A stretch of 58,247 bases of DNA from a virus, in the IMG/VR virus record IMGVR_UViG_3300027977_000040, positions 1-58,247 of that record. One strand, written 5' to 3'. Position numbers and translations under genes: made by a program. The stretch's first letter is position 1. Each line of letters begins with the position of its first letter. Shown piece after piece: positions 24,585 through 32,601 of this stretch. The notes beneath the pieces were generated by a model. It saw only the letters and a list, made by a program, of their open reading frames with translations, was not told where the DNA came from and did not search any database.

Positions 24585-25964
24585 ATGTCATCTAACAAAA
24601 ATTTTGATTACTTGGGGAGCTCATTCCAAATTCAACTGATTAATCAAATTGTATTAGATAATAACTTTTCAAGGTCAATCGTTGATGTTTTAGAACCAAA
24701 TTACTTCGAGAACAAATACTTTAAACTCATCGTTCAGATGATCAAGGAATACAATCAAAAGTGGGACAGCGTTCCCACTTTTGACACCTTGGAACAAATT
24801 ACTAAAGCGGAATTCCAACAAGAGAATGTCGCTAAAATCGTAATTGATACAATTAAAAAGATTAAGGAAGCCCCATTATCTGGTGGTGAATTTGTTCAAG
24901 AGAAAGCCTTAAAGTTCTGTAAACAACAAGAATTACAGAAAGCAATTACCAAAGCACAAAAGGTCATTGACGGGGGTGAATTTGAAAGTTATGATACCCT
25001 TGAAGAAATGATTAGAGAAGCCTTACAAGTAGGTGTCAGAGATGATGGAATGTTAAATGTATTCTCCAATTTGGATGATGTATTGAATGAAGATTTCAGA
25101 CATCCAATACCAATGGGAATTGGTGGTATTGACCGATTATTAAAGGGTGGTTTGGCAAAAGGTGAAATAGGCGTGGTACTTGCACCAACAGGTGTTGGTA
25201 AATCAACATTCCTAACTAAGATAGCTAATCATGCTTTTAATTTGGGTAATAACGTACTTCAAATATTTTTTGAGGACAATCCCAAGGTTATTCAAAGAAA
25301 ACATTTTACCTTGTGGACTAAAGTTCACCCTGATGATATGTCAAACAAAAAGGATGAAGTTATCAAAAAGGTTAAAGAGATTGAAGATAAAATGGATAAT
25401 CAACTTATCCTAGAAAAACTTCCATCTGATACGATGACAATGAGTCAAATCAAAAACATTGTCAGAAAGAAGATTGCTGAAGGGGTTAAGATTGATATGG
25501 TATTATTGGATTATATTGATTGTGTTGTACCTGAGAAGAACTTGGGTGACGAATGGAAATCAGAAGGTTCAGTTATGAGAGCATTTGAAGCAATGTGTCA
25601 CGAATTGAATTTGGCTGGATGGACGGCAACACAGGGTAATAGAAGTTCAATATCATCTGAGGTGGTAACAACGGATCAAATGGGTGGTTCGATTAAGAAG
25701 GCTCAAGTTGGTCACGTTATTATAACGGTTGCAAAATCATTACAACAAAAAGAAATGAAGTTAGCGACAATTGCGGTTACTAAATCAAGGATTGGAGATG
25801 ATGGAATTATCTTTGAAAATTGTAAGTTTGATAATGGTATGTTGGATATTGATACAGAATCATCCGTTACATTCTTAGGACATGAGGAACAAAAAGAAGA
25901 AAACAATAGACAAAGAATTAAAGATTTATTAGAAAAAAGAAAACAAAGAGAAAATACAAATTAA
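24585..25964 (+). CDS. 41: Replicative DNA helicase (DnaB / T4 gp41-like)
   Basis: This hexameric 5'-3' helicase unwinds the replication fork. The 459-aa protein has an N-terminal helical domain (about 1-160) and a RecA-like ATPase domain. Walker A is APTGVGKST (residues 200-208). Walker B is [11 protein letters not shown] near residue 306, with an arginine-rich GNRSS segment near 350 and an [11 protein letters not shown]-like stretch typical of the DnaB C-terminal core (read as [17 protein letters not shown]). The Lys/Arg-rich tail is disordered. The length and domain order match gp41 (475 aa). The gene stops two bases before nrdB, with no separate promoter for the latter. Confidence 0.9.
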   Translation: MSSNKNFDYLGSSFQIQLINQIVLDNNFSRSIVDVLEPNYFENKYFKLIVQMIKEYNQKWDSVPTFDTLEQITKAEFQQENVAKIVIDTIKKIKEAPLSGGEFVQEKALKFCKQQELQKAITKAQKVIDGGEFESYDTLEEMIREALQVGVRDDGMLNVFSNLDDVLNEDFRHPIPMGIGGIDRLLKGGLAKGEIGVVLAPTGVGKSTFLTKIANHAFNLGNNVLQIFFEDNPKVIQRKHFTLWTKVHPDDMSNKKDEVIKKVKEIEDKMDNQLILEKLPSDTMTMSQIKNIVRKKIAEGVKIDMVLLDYIDCVVPEKNLGDEWKSEGSVMRAFEAMCHELNLAGWTATQGNRSSISSEVVTTDQMGGSIKKAQVGHVIITVAKSLQQKEMKLATIAVTKSRIGDDGIIFENCKFDNGMLDIDTESSVTFLGHEEQKEENNRQRIKDLLEKRKQRENTN

Positions 25965-25966
25965 TT

Positions 25967-26917
25967 ATGACTGAAAAAATATTAACAGAGAATCCAAATC
26001 GTTTTGTGATTTTCCCCATTCAATACAATGACATATGGGAATACTACAAACAACATCAGGCTGCATTTTGGACAGCAGAAGAGGTTGACTTGACTGGTGA
26101 CATCAGAGAGTGGCAAAACTTGTCAGAGAACGAACAATACTTCATTAAAAACATATTGTCGTTCTTCGCGGCATCTGATGGTATTGTAAATGAGAACTTG
26201 GCTGAGAACTTCTACCGTGAAGTACAATACCCTGAAGCGAAATTTTTCTACGGATTTCAATTAATGATGGAAAATATCCATTCTTTAATGTATTCTTTAT
26301 TAATTGATACTTATATATCTAATCCAAAGGAAAAGGACGAATGTTTCAATGCGATTGATAGATTACCTGCGGTTCAAAAGAAAGCCAAATGGACTTTAGA
26401 TTGGATTGAGAAAGCATCATTCCAAGAACGATTGGTGGCATTTGCTGCGGTTGAGGGAATATTCTTTTCAGGGTCATTTTGTTCAATATTTTGGTTGAAA
26501 TCAAGGGGGGTTATGCAAGGTCTTTGTAATGCAAATTCATTGATTTTCAAAGATGAAAACCTACATTGTGATTTCGCAATTCATCTTTTAAATAATCACG
26601 TTGAGAACAAACCAAGTGAAAAAAGAATAAAGGAAATATTACTTTCTGCTTTGGAGATTGAGAAAGAGTTTATCACAGAATCACTACCAGTGTCATTAAT
26701 CGGAATGAATTCCAATTTAATGAAACAATATTTGGAATTTGTTGTTGATGGTTTGTTGGTTAAATTTGGTTGTAGTAAACAATTTAATGTTGAACAGCCC
26801 TTCAAGTTTATGGAACAAATTGCAATTGAAACCAAAGGTAACTTCTTTGAATCAAGAACTATGGAGTATCAAAAAGCAAAACTTAACGAAACTATTTCAT
26901 TCACAGACGATTTTTAA
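25967..26917 (+). CDS. nrdB: Ribonucleotide reductase class Ia small subunit (NrdB)
   Basis: This subunit generates and stores the tyrosyl radical used by NrdA to make deoxyribonucleotides. The 316-aa protein keeps the di-iron ligands and radical site: Asp71 (AASDG), Glu102 and His105 ([10 protein letters not shown]), Tyr109 four residues after His105, a later EGIFFSGSF Glu, and Glu-x-x-His in KDENLHCD. This is the canonical class Ia pattern (E. coli D84, E115, H118, Y122, E204, E238, H241). The C-terminal [10 protein letters not shown] resembles the short tail that docks on NrdA. nrdB precedes nrdA by nine bases, so the two are co-transcribed. Confidence 0.95.
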   Translation: MTEKILTENPNRFVIFPIQYNDIWEYYKQHQAAFWTAEEVDLTGDIREWQNLSENEQYFIKNILSFFAASDGIVNENLAENFYREVQYPEAKFFYGFQLMMENIHSLMYSLLIDTYISNPKEKDECFNAIDRLPAVQKKAKWTLDWIEKASFQERLVAFAAVEGIFFSGSFCSIFWLKSRGVMQGLCNANSLIFKDENLHCDFAIHLLNNHVENKPSEKRIKEILLSALEIEKEFITESLPVSLIGMNSNLMKQYLEFVVDGLLVKFGCSKQFNVEQPFKFMEQIAIETKGNFFESRTMEYQKAKLNETISFTDDF

Positions 26918-26926
26918 AAATTAATT

Positions 26927-28510
26927 ATGTCATTAAGAATTCAAAAAAGAAATGGGGAGGTTGTTGCCTTTAACCCCACCAAAATACAAACAAGAATTAA
27001 ACGAGCAAGTAAAACCCTAAATGTTAATTCAGATCAGATATTCATTAAGGTAATTACATCAGTTCCAACTGAGGGTATAATCTCAACAAAACAATTGGAT
27101 AAGTTGATTTATGAGATTGCTGCGTCATACACTGGAAGTCACCACGATTATTCAAGGTTGGCTTCCTCTGTTGCAATATCCTCATATCACAAAGAAACCA
27201 ATGAAAGTTTTAGTCAAACAATGAAATCATTGGCTAGTGTTGGAATTGTTAATGAAGAGTTAATGAATACAATTAACCAATATGGTGAATCAAACATTGA
27301 CGAGGTTATTAATCACGAAAATGATTATAACTTTGATTACTTTGCTTGGAGGTCATTATATGAAATGTATTTGTTAAAAACTCCTGAAGGTGTTACAGTT
27401 GAAAGACCCCAACATATGTATATGAGGGTCGCTCTATGGGTAACAAAATCATTTGACGAAGCCATTGAATACTACAAATCTTTATCAAATCAACTTATAT
27501 CTCCCGCCACACCTATTATGATTAATTCTGGTACAAAGATTCCACAATTGGCATCTTGTGTATTACATTTTAATGATGATGATAGTAGAGAGGGGTTATT
27601 AAACACAATGACTGACATATCAACATATTCTGCTGATGCCGCTGGTATTGGACTTTGTATGTCAAATATTCGTAGTAAAGAAAGTAGATTGAGTACATCA
27701 GGTGGATATGCTGGTGGATTATTAAAATATCTTAAAATTGTTAATGAATCATTAAGATTTTTTAATCAACAAGGTAGAAGACCAGGTTCAGCTGCGATAT
27801 ATTTAGAACCTTGGCATAAGGACATATTTGACCTATTGGACATCAAAAAGAACACTGGAGCTGAAGAACTAAGAGCTAGGGATTTATTCACTGCATTGTG
27901 GATTCCTGACAACTTTATGAGAGCGGTGAAGGAAGATGGTGAGTGGTATTTATTTTGTCCCAATGACATCAAGAAATCAGGATTACCGGCATTACACGAG
28001 GTATATGGGGATGAATATGAATATGTATATAATAAGTTAGTTGAATTGGGTATTGGTAAAAAAGTTAGAGCTCAGGATGTGTGGAGTAAGATAATTGAAT
28101 CCCAAATTGAAACCGGTGTTCCTTATCTATCATCAAAAGATAATGCTAATAAAAAAAGTAACCATCAGAATATTGGTACAATTAAACAATCTAATCTTTG
28201 TTGTGTTGTTGGAGATACTATTTTAACTATTAAAAGAGAAAATGAAGAAATTCAAAATTTACCAATTAGTGAAGTTGTTGAATTAATTGAACAATCAGAA
28301 AAATTAATGGTATTAACCGAAGGTGGTAAATTTAGTCTAATAATTGCTGGTATGTTAACAAGAAAAAATTCAGATGTCCTTGAAATTATTGATGAAAATA
28401 CCGGATTTAGTATAAAATGTACTTCAGATCATTTAATTTTTACAAAAAATAGAGGTTATGTTAGAGCCAATGAATTAAAAGAAGATGATATTTTAGAATT
28501 GTACAAATAG
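26927..28510 (+). CDS. nrdA: Ribonucleotide reductase large subunit NrdA, N-terminal fragment fused to N-half of a split intein
   Basis: This gene encodes 425 residues of NrdA followed by 102 residues of intein. An ATP-cone allosteric domain fills about residues 1-90 (MSLRIQKRNGEVVAFNPTKI). The catalytic barrel follows, with Cys211 in QLASCVLHF, equivalent to the E. coli redox Cys225. NrdA sequence stops at KQSNLC, whose Cys425 matches the radical-bearing Cys439. Intein block A (CVVGDTILT) and block B (IKCTSDHLIF) then appear, and the frame stops at 28508-28510. The fragment cannot be active alone, because Glu441, Cys462 and the C-terminal redox cysteines are encoded downstream at 28899-30140. 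It must trans-splice with that product. It is the distal gene of the nrdB-nrdA unit. Confidence 0.93.
   Translation: MSLRIQKRNGEVVAFNPTKIQTRIKRASKTLNVNSDQIFIKVITSVPTEGIISTKQLDKLIYEIAASYTGSHHDYSRLASSVAISSYHKETNESFSQTMKSLASVGIVNEELMNTINQYGESNIDEVINHENDYNFDYFAWRSLYEMYLLKTPEGVTVERPQHMYMRVALWVTKSFDEAIEYYKSLSNQLISPATPIMINSGTKIPQLASCVLHFNDDDSREGLLNTMTDISTYSADAAGIGLCMSNIRSKESRLSTSGGYAGGLLKYLKIVNESLRFFNQQGRRPGSAAIYLEPWHKDIFDLLDIKKNTGAEELRARDLFTALWIPDNFMRAVKEDGEWYLFCPNDIKKSGLPALHEVYGDEYEYVYNKLVELGIGKKVRAQDVWSKIIESQIETGVPYLSSKDNANKKSNHQNIGTIKQSNLCCVVGDTILTIKRENEEIQNLPISEVVELIEQSEKLMVLTEGGKFSLIIAGMLTRKNSDVLEIIDENTGFSIKCTSDHLIFTKNRGYVRANELKEDDILELYK
28202..28507 (+). other. Split intein, N-terminal half (102 aa)
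   Basis: It starts with Cys1 of CVVGDTIL (block A). It contains the TxxH motif of block B as TSDH within GFSIKCTSDHLIFTKN and ends KEDDILELYK followed by a stop. These are the Hint-domain elements up to the usual split point of naturally split inteins. No endonuclease domain is fused. Confidence 0.92.
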
Positions 28511-28522
28511 TCGTTTTAAGTA

Positions 28523-28530
28523 TATTTATA
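28523..28530 (+). promoter_or_regulatory. Putative late promoter octamer (TATTTATA) of GIY-YIG gene
   Basis: A perfect TATTTATA lies three bases before ATG 28534, inside the break between the two nrdA fragments. The spacing is too short for a normal leader if transcription begins downstream of it. It may instead serve the intein-C/NrdA-C gene further down. Confidence 0.4.
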
Positions 28531-28533
28531 TAT

Positions 28534-28896
28534 ATGAGATATTATGTTTATATATTATTAGATGATATGATTAAAGGTCGATACGACAATGAATATTGTT
28601 CTATAGAATATAGACCTTTTTATGTTGGTAAAGGAGATTCTAAATCTAAAAATAAAACGGAACGACATTTAAAACATTATAAAGAAACAAAACAAAATTT
28701 AACTAAAATTGTTAATCCTCATAAATTTAATAAAATTAAAAAATTACAAGAAAATGGTTTTGAACCCAACTTTTTAATTATTTATGATTCTGTAACTGAC
28801 GCTGCTGAAGCAATAAATGGAAACCCATCAACTATAACCCAAGTTTGTAAAGGTAAAAGAAAAAAACATAGAAATTTAACATTTAAATACGTTTGA
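28534..28896 (+). CDS. Free-standing GIY-YIG / NUMOD homing endonuclease, probably degenerate
   Basis: This 120-aa protein is encoded between the two halves of the split NrdA intein. Residues 4-9 (YVYILL) and 29-34 (FYVGKG) are the paired strands that define GIY-YIG nucleases. Arg44 and His48 in ERHLKH occupy the expected catalytic helix. Residues 65-84 (FNKIKKLQENGFEPNFLIIY) follow the usual course. The protein then jumps straight to a NUMOD1-type DNA-binding helix pair (DAAEAINGNPSTITQVCKGK, then KKHRNLTFKYV). The stretch that normally carries the catalytic Glu and the following Asn is missing, so cleavage activity is doubtful. The stop lies two bases before the start of the intein-C gene. 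It probably once mobilised this locus. Confidence 0.8.
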   Translation: MRYYVYILLDDMIKGRYDNEYCSIEYRPFYVGKGDSKSKNKTERHLKHYKETKQNLTKIVNPHKFNKIKKLQENGFEPNFLIIYDSVTDAAEAINGNPSTITQVCKGKRKKHRNLTFKYV

Positions 28897-28898
28897 AT

Positions 28899-28997
28899 AT
28901 GATTAAAATAAATAAATTAACTGAAAAACAAGATGTATATGATATACAAGTACCTGAAACCTCATGTTTTTATGGGAATAATATATTAGTTCATAAT
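28899..28997 (+). other. Split intein, C-terminal half (33 aa)
   Basis: DVYDIQVPETSCFYGNNILV is block F, and the closing His-Asn pair is block G, followed by Cys as the first extein residue. The 33-residue size fits a natural split intein C-half. Confidence 0.92.
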
Positions 28998-30140
28998 TGC
29001 GAAATTTATCAATTCACTGACCAAAATACCACTGCAATCTGTACTCTATCTTCAATGGTTTTAAAAAACTTTGTTAAAGATGGTACATTTAATTTTGAAT
29101 TACTATATAGAGAAACGAGAAAGGTTGTTAGGGCATTGAACAAGGTTGTTGATATTAACAATTACTCAACATTAAAAGGTGAAAAGGGTGGAAGAGAACA
29201 AAGAGCAATTGCAATTGGAACTCAAGGATTAGCTGATGTATTCTATTTAATGGATTATGAATTCACTTCAGATGAAGCAAAACAACTTAATAAGGATATC
29301 TTTGAAACAATTTATTATGCCGCGATTAAAGAGAGTAATAAATTAGTTAAAAGTGGTGAATACAAAGCATATGATTTCTTTGAAGGTTCACCAATGTCAA
29401 AAGGCACATTCCAATTTGATATGTGGGGATTGAAAGAATCTGAATTATCAGGTAGATGGCCTTGGGTTTTATTAAAAGATAGTGTAATTAAATATGGTAT
29501 ATGTAATTCATTGTTTACTGCTCAGATGCCTGTTGCAAGTTCTGCTAAGATTACTGGTTCTTACGAAATGACTGAACCAGCTCACTCAGCAATATTCAAT
29601 AGACGTGTTGTTGGTGGTGAGATTACGATTGTTAACAAGTATCTAATTGCTGACTTTGAGAAACTTGGAATATGGGGAGAAGACCTTAAAAATGAAATTA
29701 TCTACAACGAAGGTTCTATTAAAAACATTAATTTTAACAATTATTTAGATCCTGAAGATAAGAAATATAATCAAAAGGTTAAACGTATTGAACATTTGAT
29801 TAAGAAGTATAAAACAATATGGGAGATATCACAAAGAGAATTGATTGATATGGCAGCAGATAGAGGACCATTTATTGACCAATCACAATCAATGAATATC
29901 TATATGGGTAATCCCACTTTAACAAAAATAACATCATCACATTTCCACGCTTGGCAGAAAGGATTGAAGACATTGTGTTATTATATTAGAACTAAGGCAA
30001 TATCAACTGGGGCGAAACATTTGGCGATGGACATATCAAAGATGGGCAAACCAAGAACAACACCAACATTACCTCACGTTGAACCATTAAAAACTAAACC
30101 AAACGATTCTCCATTTGATTGTTTCGGTTGTTCCTCTTAA
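28899..30140 (+). CDS. nrdA: C-half of split intein fused to ribonucleotide reductase NrdA C-terminal fragment
   Basis: The first 33 residues are the intein C-half (blocks F and G, ending VHN). The next 380 are the rest of NrdA. The C-extein begins CEIYQF, with the required +1 Cys and then the Glu matching E. coli Glu441. ICTLSS contains the Cys462 equivalent. The barrel continues through PVASSAKITGSYEMTEP, where the radical-transfer and substrate loops lie, to MNIYMGNPT. The end, FDCFGCSS, carries the paired redox cysteines that are re-reduced by glutaredoxin or thioredoxin. Splicing would give an 805-aa enzyme. ATG 28899 was preferred to the overlapping TTG at 28893. A strong terminator closes the operon. 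Confidence 0.93.
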   Translation: MIKINKLTEKQDVYDIQVPETSCFYGNNILVHNCEIYQFTDQNTTAICTLSSMVLKNFVKDGTFNFELLYRETRKVVRALNKVVDINNYSTLKGEKGGREQRAIAIGTQGLADVFYLMDYEFTSDEAKQLNKDIFETIYYAAIKESNKLVKSGEYKAYDFFEGSPMSKGTFQFDMWGLKESELSGRWPWVLLKDSVIKYGICNSLFTAQMPVASSAKITGSYEMTEPAHSAIFNRRVVGGEITIVNKYLIADFEKLGIWGEDLKNEIIYNEGSIKNINFNNYLDPEDKKYNQKVKRIEHLIKKYKTIWEISQRELIDMAADRGPFIDQSQSMNIYMGNPTLTKITSSHFHAWQKGLKTLCYYIRTKAISTGAKHLAMDISKMGKPRTTPTLPHVEPLKTKPNDSPFDCFGCSS

Positions 30141-30148
30141 AAAACATT

Positions 30149-30175
30149 AATCACGACATTATGTCGTGATTTTTT
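30149..30175 (+). terminator. Rho-independent terminator after nrdA
   Basis: A 10-bp stem (AATCACGACA 30149-30158 with 30162-30171) with a 3-base loop is followed by six T residues. It marks the end of the replication and nucleotide block. Confidence 0.9.
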
Positions 30176-30184
30176 GTTTTATGG

Positions 30185-30192
30185 TATTTATA
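30185..30192 (+). promoter_or_regulatory. Putative late promoter octamer (TATTTATA) of gp25-like gene
   Basis: A perfect TATTTATA lies 29 bases before ATG 30222, immediately behind the nrdA terminator. A second copy variant (TATTTATC, 30211-30218) lies three bases before the same ATG. This is the switch from replication to baseplate wedge genes. Confidence 0.55.
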
Positions 30193-30221
30193 GAAATAAT
30201 TCAAACATTATATTTATCAAT

Positions 30222-30680
30222 ATGGCAGAAGGAACAACATATGGGATAAATTTCCCTTTTAGAAATTCATATCAAGGTAATTATTTATCTTTATCACAAA
30301 CAAGTGATGAAGAAATTAGAAGTAATCTTATTCATTTACTATTAACTAGAAAGGGGACAAGATATTATTTACCTGACTTTGGTACAAGATTATATGAATA
30401 TTTATTCGAACCTTTAGATGGACCAACTTTTTCGGATATTGAGGCTGAAATTAGAGACTCAGTGGAAGAATATTTACCAGGATTAACATTGACTAATATA
30501 TCAATCACACCGGCATCAGAGGGAGAGGAAGACAAAGGTTTTTTTGTTAATGATGATGGTCAAAAAGAGTTTAGAGTTACAAGTATAGGACAAATGGAAC
30601 ATACAGCTAAAATTAGAATTGATTATACAATATCCGATTCAGCATTTAACACAAGTGATTTTATAATTATTAATATTTAA
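30222..30680 (+). CDS. 25: Baseplate wedge protein (T4 gp25-like)
   Basis: This lysozyme-like-fold wedge core protein contacts the sheath and triggers contraction; it is conserved from phages to type VI secretion. The 152-aa protein shows the family pattern EIRSNLIHLLLTRKGTRYYLPDFGTRLYEYLFEP, read as LLTRKGTRYYLPDFGTRL near residues 40-60. This is followed by a helix (FSDIEAEIRDSVEEYLPG) and closing beta strands. The start was set at ATG 30222 (MAEGTTYG) because the upstream in-frame extension runs through the promoter octamer. It is two bases upstream of the gp6-like gene, as gp25 and gp6 are neighbours in many contractile tails. Confidence 0.93.
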   Translation: MAEGTTYGINFPFRNSYQGNYLSLSQTSDEEIRSNLIHLLLTRKGTRYYLPDFGTRLYEYLFEPLDGPTFSDIEAEIRDSVEEYLPGLTLTNISITPASEGEEDKGFFVNDDGQKEFRVTSIGQMEHTAKIRIDYTISDSAFNTSDFIIINI

Positions 30681-30682
30681 AT

Positions 30683-32524
30683 ATGTCAAACAAAAAAATA
30701 TCGTATACAACTAGAGATTTTCAACAAATCCGAACAGAGTTAATCAACTTTACAAGAACGTATTATCCTGAATTAATTGATAACTTTAATGACGCATCAA
30801 TATTTTCTGCATTATTGGATTTAAATGCTGCAGTTTCCGATAACTTGCAATTTAATATTGATAGAAGCGTTCAAGAAACAATTCTTCAATATGCACAACA
30901 AAGGTCATCAATTTTTAACATCGCAAGAACGTATGGGTTAAAAATTCCAGGACTTAGACCATCTGTCGCCTTGGTTGATTTCTCAATAACAGTCCCAGCA
31001 TTTGGAGATAAAGAAGATTTAAGATATTGTGGTATATTAAGAAGAGGAGCACAGGTTAATGGTGGCGGACAATTATTTGAAACAGTATATGACATTGATT
31101 TCGCATCGGCAATTGGTGGAGATGGTTCACCAAATCGTTTAAAAATCCCAAATTTTGACTCAACCAACCGATTATTAAAAAATTATACTATAACCAAGAG
31201 AGAGACGGTTGTTAATGGAGTAACGAAGGTATTCAAACGTGTTGTAACACCAAATGATGTTAAACCATTTTTTGAATTATTTTTACCTGAAAGAAATGTG
31301 TTAGGAGTTACAAGCGTAATATTAAAAGATGGAACACAATACGCAAGCATACCACCCGAACAAGAATTCCAAGGATTGGATGATAGATGGTATGAAGTAA
31401 AAGCATTGATTGACGATAGGGTTTTTATTGAAGACCCAACCAAAGTATCTGATAATCCGGGAATAAAAGTGGGAAGATATTTACAAACAAATACAAAATT
31501 CATTACTGAGTACACACCAGAAGGATTTTTAAAAATGATATTTGGGGGTGGAACACAATCGGCTGACGAACAACTGGCTGAATTTGCAAGAAATGGGTTT
31601 AAATTAAATCTTTATAAGTACTCCAATAATTTCGCATTAGGAAGTACCTTAAAAGGTAACACTACCTTGTTTATTCAATATAGAGTTGGGGGTGGTGTTG
31701 GTAGTAACTTAGGTGTTGATGTTATTAACAATATCGGAACAGTGTCTTTTGCTGTTAATGGACCCTCTACTAGTGTAAACACGAGTGTTATAAATTCATT
31801 ATCATGTGCGAATGTAACTGCGGCAATCGGTGGGGCAGGAGCACCTACAAATGAAGAAATCAGAAACTTGGTCGCGTTTAACTTTGCGGCACAGAATAGA
31901 GCGGTAACAATCAATGACTATGAATCAATTATCAGAACAATGCCATCACAATTTGGGGCTCCCGCAAAAGTGTCAATAACAGAAGAAAATAACAAATTAA
32001 AGATTAAAATGTTATCATATGATGATAGTGGGAGACTAACCGAAATCATATCAAACACATTAAAAAGTAATGTTGCTAACTATCTATCTAACTATAGAAT
32101 GATTAATGATTATGTTTCTATTGAAACTGCGAATGTAATTGATTTAGGATTTAATATTGATGTCGTGTTGGACAACACTCAAAATCAAGGGGCGTTTGTT
32201 ACTCAAGTAATTGATATAGTTTCAACCTACATGGAACCAGGTAATAGAGAAATGGGTCAAAATGTAAACATATCCGAAATAAGAAGATTAATTCAGTCTC
32301 AAAATGGTATATTAACAGTATCGGATATTCAAGTATTCAATAAAGTTGGTGGTCAATATTCATCATCACAAACATCACAAAGATACTTGGATGCAACAAC
32401 CAAACAAATTGAATTAATTGATGATACTATTTTTGCCGAACCTAGTCAAACGTATCAAATTCGTTTTCCAAATAAAGATATCAATGTGAGGGTTAAGAAT
32501 CTTAAGACTACTAATTTTACATAG
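30683..32524 (+). CDS. 6: Baseplate wedge protein (T4 gp6 / baseplate J-like)
   Basis: The 613-aa wedge protein forms the inner baseplate ring as a dimer. The N-terminal pattern ISYTTRDFQQIRTELINFTR, then DNFNDASIFSALLDLNAAV and NFNIDRSVQE-like helices (NLQFNIDRSVQETILQYAQQ), is diagnostic of baseplate-J/gp6 proteins. The middle is beta-rich. A second hallmark lies at about residues 395-430 (TNEEIRNLVAFNFAAQNRAV, then TINDYESIIRTMP). It is shorter than T4 gp6 (660 aa). It follows gp25 by two bases. Leader-type sequence with two TATTTATC octamers separates it from the next gene. Confidence 0.9.
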   Translation: MSNKKISYTTRDFQQIRTELINFTRTYYPELIDNFNDASIFSALLDLNAAVSDNLQFNIDRSVQETILQYAQQRSSIFNIARTYGLKIPGLRPSVALVDFSITVPAFGDKEDLRYCGILRRGAQVNGGGQLFETVYDIDFASAIGGDGSPNRLKIPNFDSTNRLLKNYTITKRETVVNGVTKVFKRVVTPNDVKPFFELFLPERNVLGVTSVILKDGTQYASIPPEQEFQGLDDRWYEVKALIDDRVFIEDPTKVSDNPGIKVGRYLQTNTKFITEYTPEGFLKMIFGGGTQSADEQLAEFARNGFKLNLYKYSNNFALGSTLKGNTTLFIQYRVGGGVGSNLGVDVINNIGTVSFAVNGPSTSVNTSVINSLSCANVTAAIGGAGAPTNEEIRNLVAFNFAAQNRAVTINDYESIIRTMPSQFGAPAKVSITEENNKLKIKMLSYDDSGRLTEIISNTLKSNVANYLSNYRMINDYVSIETANVIDLGFNIDVVLDNTQNQGAFVTQVIDIVSTYMEPGNREMGQNVNISEIRRLIQSQNGILTVSDIQVFNKVGGQYSSSQTSQRYLDATTKQIELIDDTIFAEPSQTYQIRFPNKDINVRVKNLKTTNFT

Positions 32525-32578
32525 TAATTTATTTATCTAAATTGTTTTCTATCTTTTTGTTGAAAATATCAAATAAAC

Positions 32579-32586
32579 TATTTATC
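32579..32586 (+). promoter_or_regulatory. Putative late promoter octamer (TATTTATC)
   Basis: TATTTATC lies 15 bases before ATG 32602. An identical copy is at 32530-32537, so the 77-base gap between the gp6-like gene and the 1790-aa gene carries the octamer twice. Confidence 0.45.
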
Positions 32587-32601
32587 TAAAAAGGTAGATT
32601 A

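Noticed and set aside
28202-28997. Group I or II intron interrupting nrdA
   Set aside because: The sequences flanking the break encode clear intein blocks A, B, F and G, and the two fragments have their own start and stop codons.
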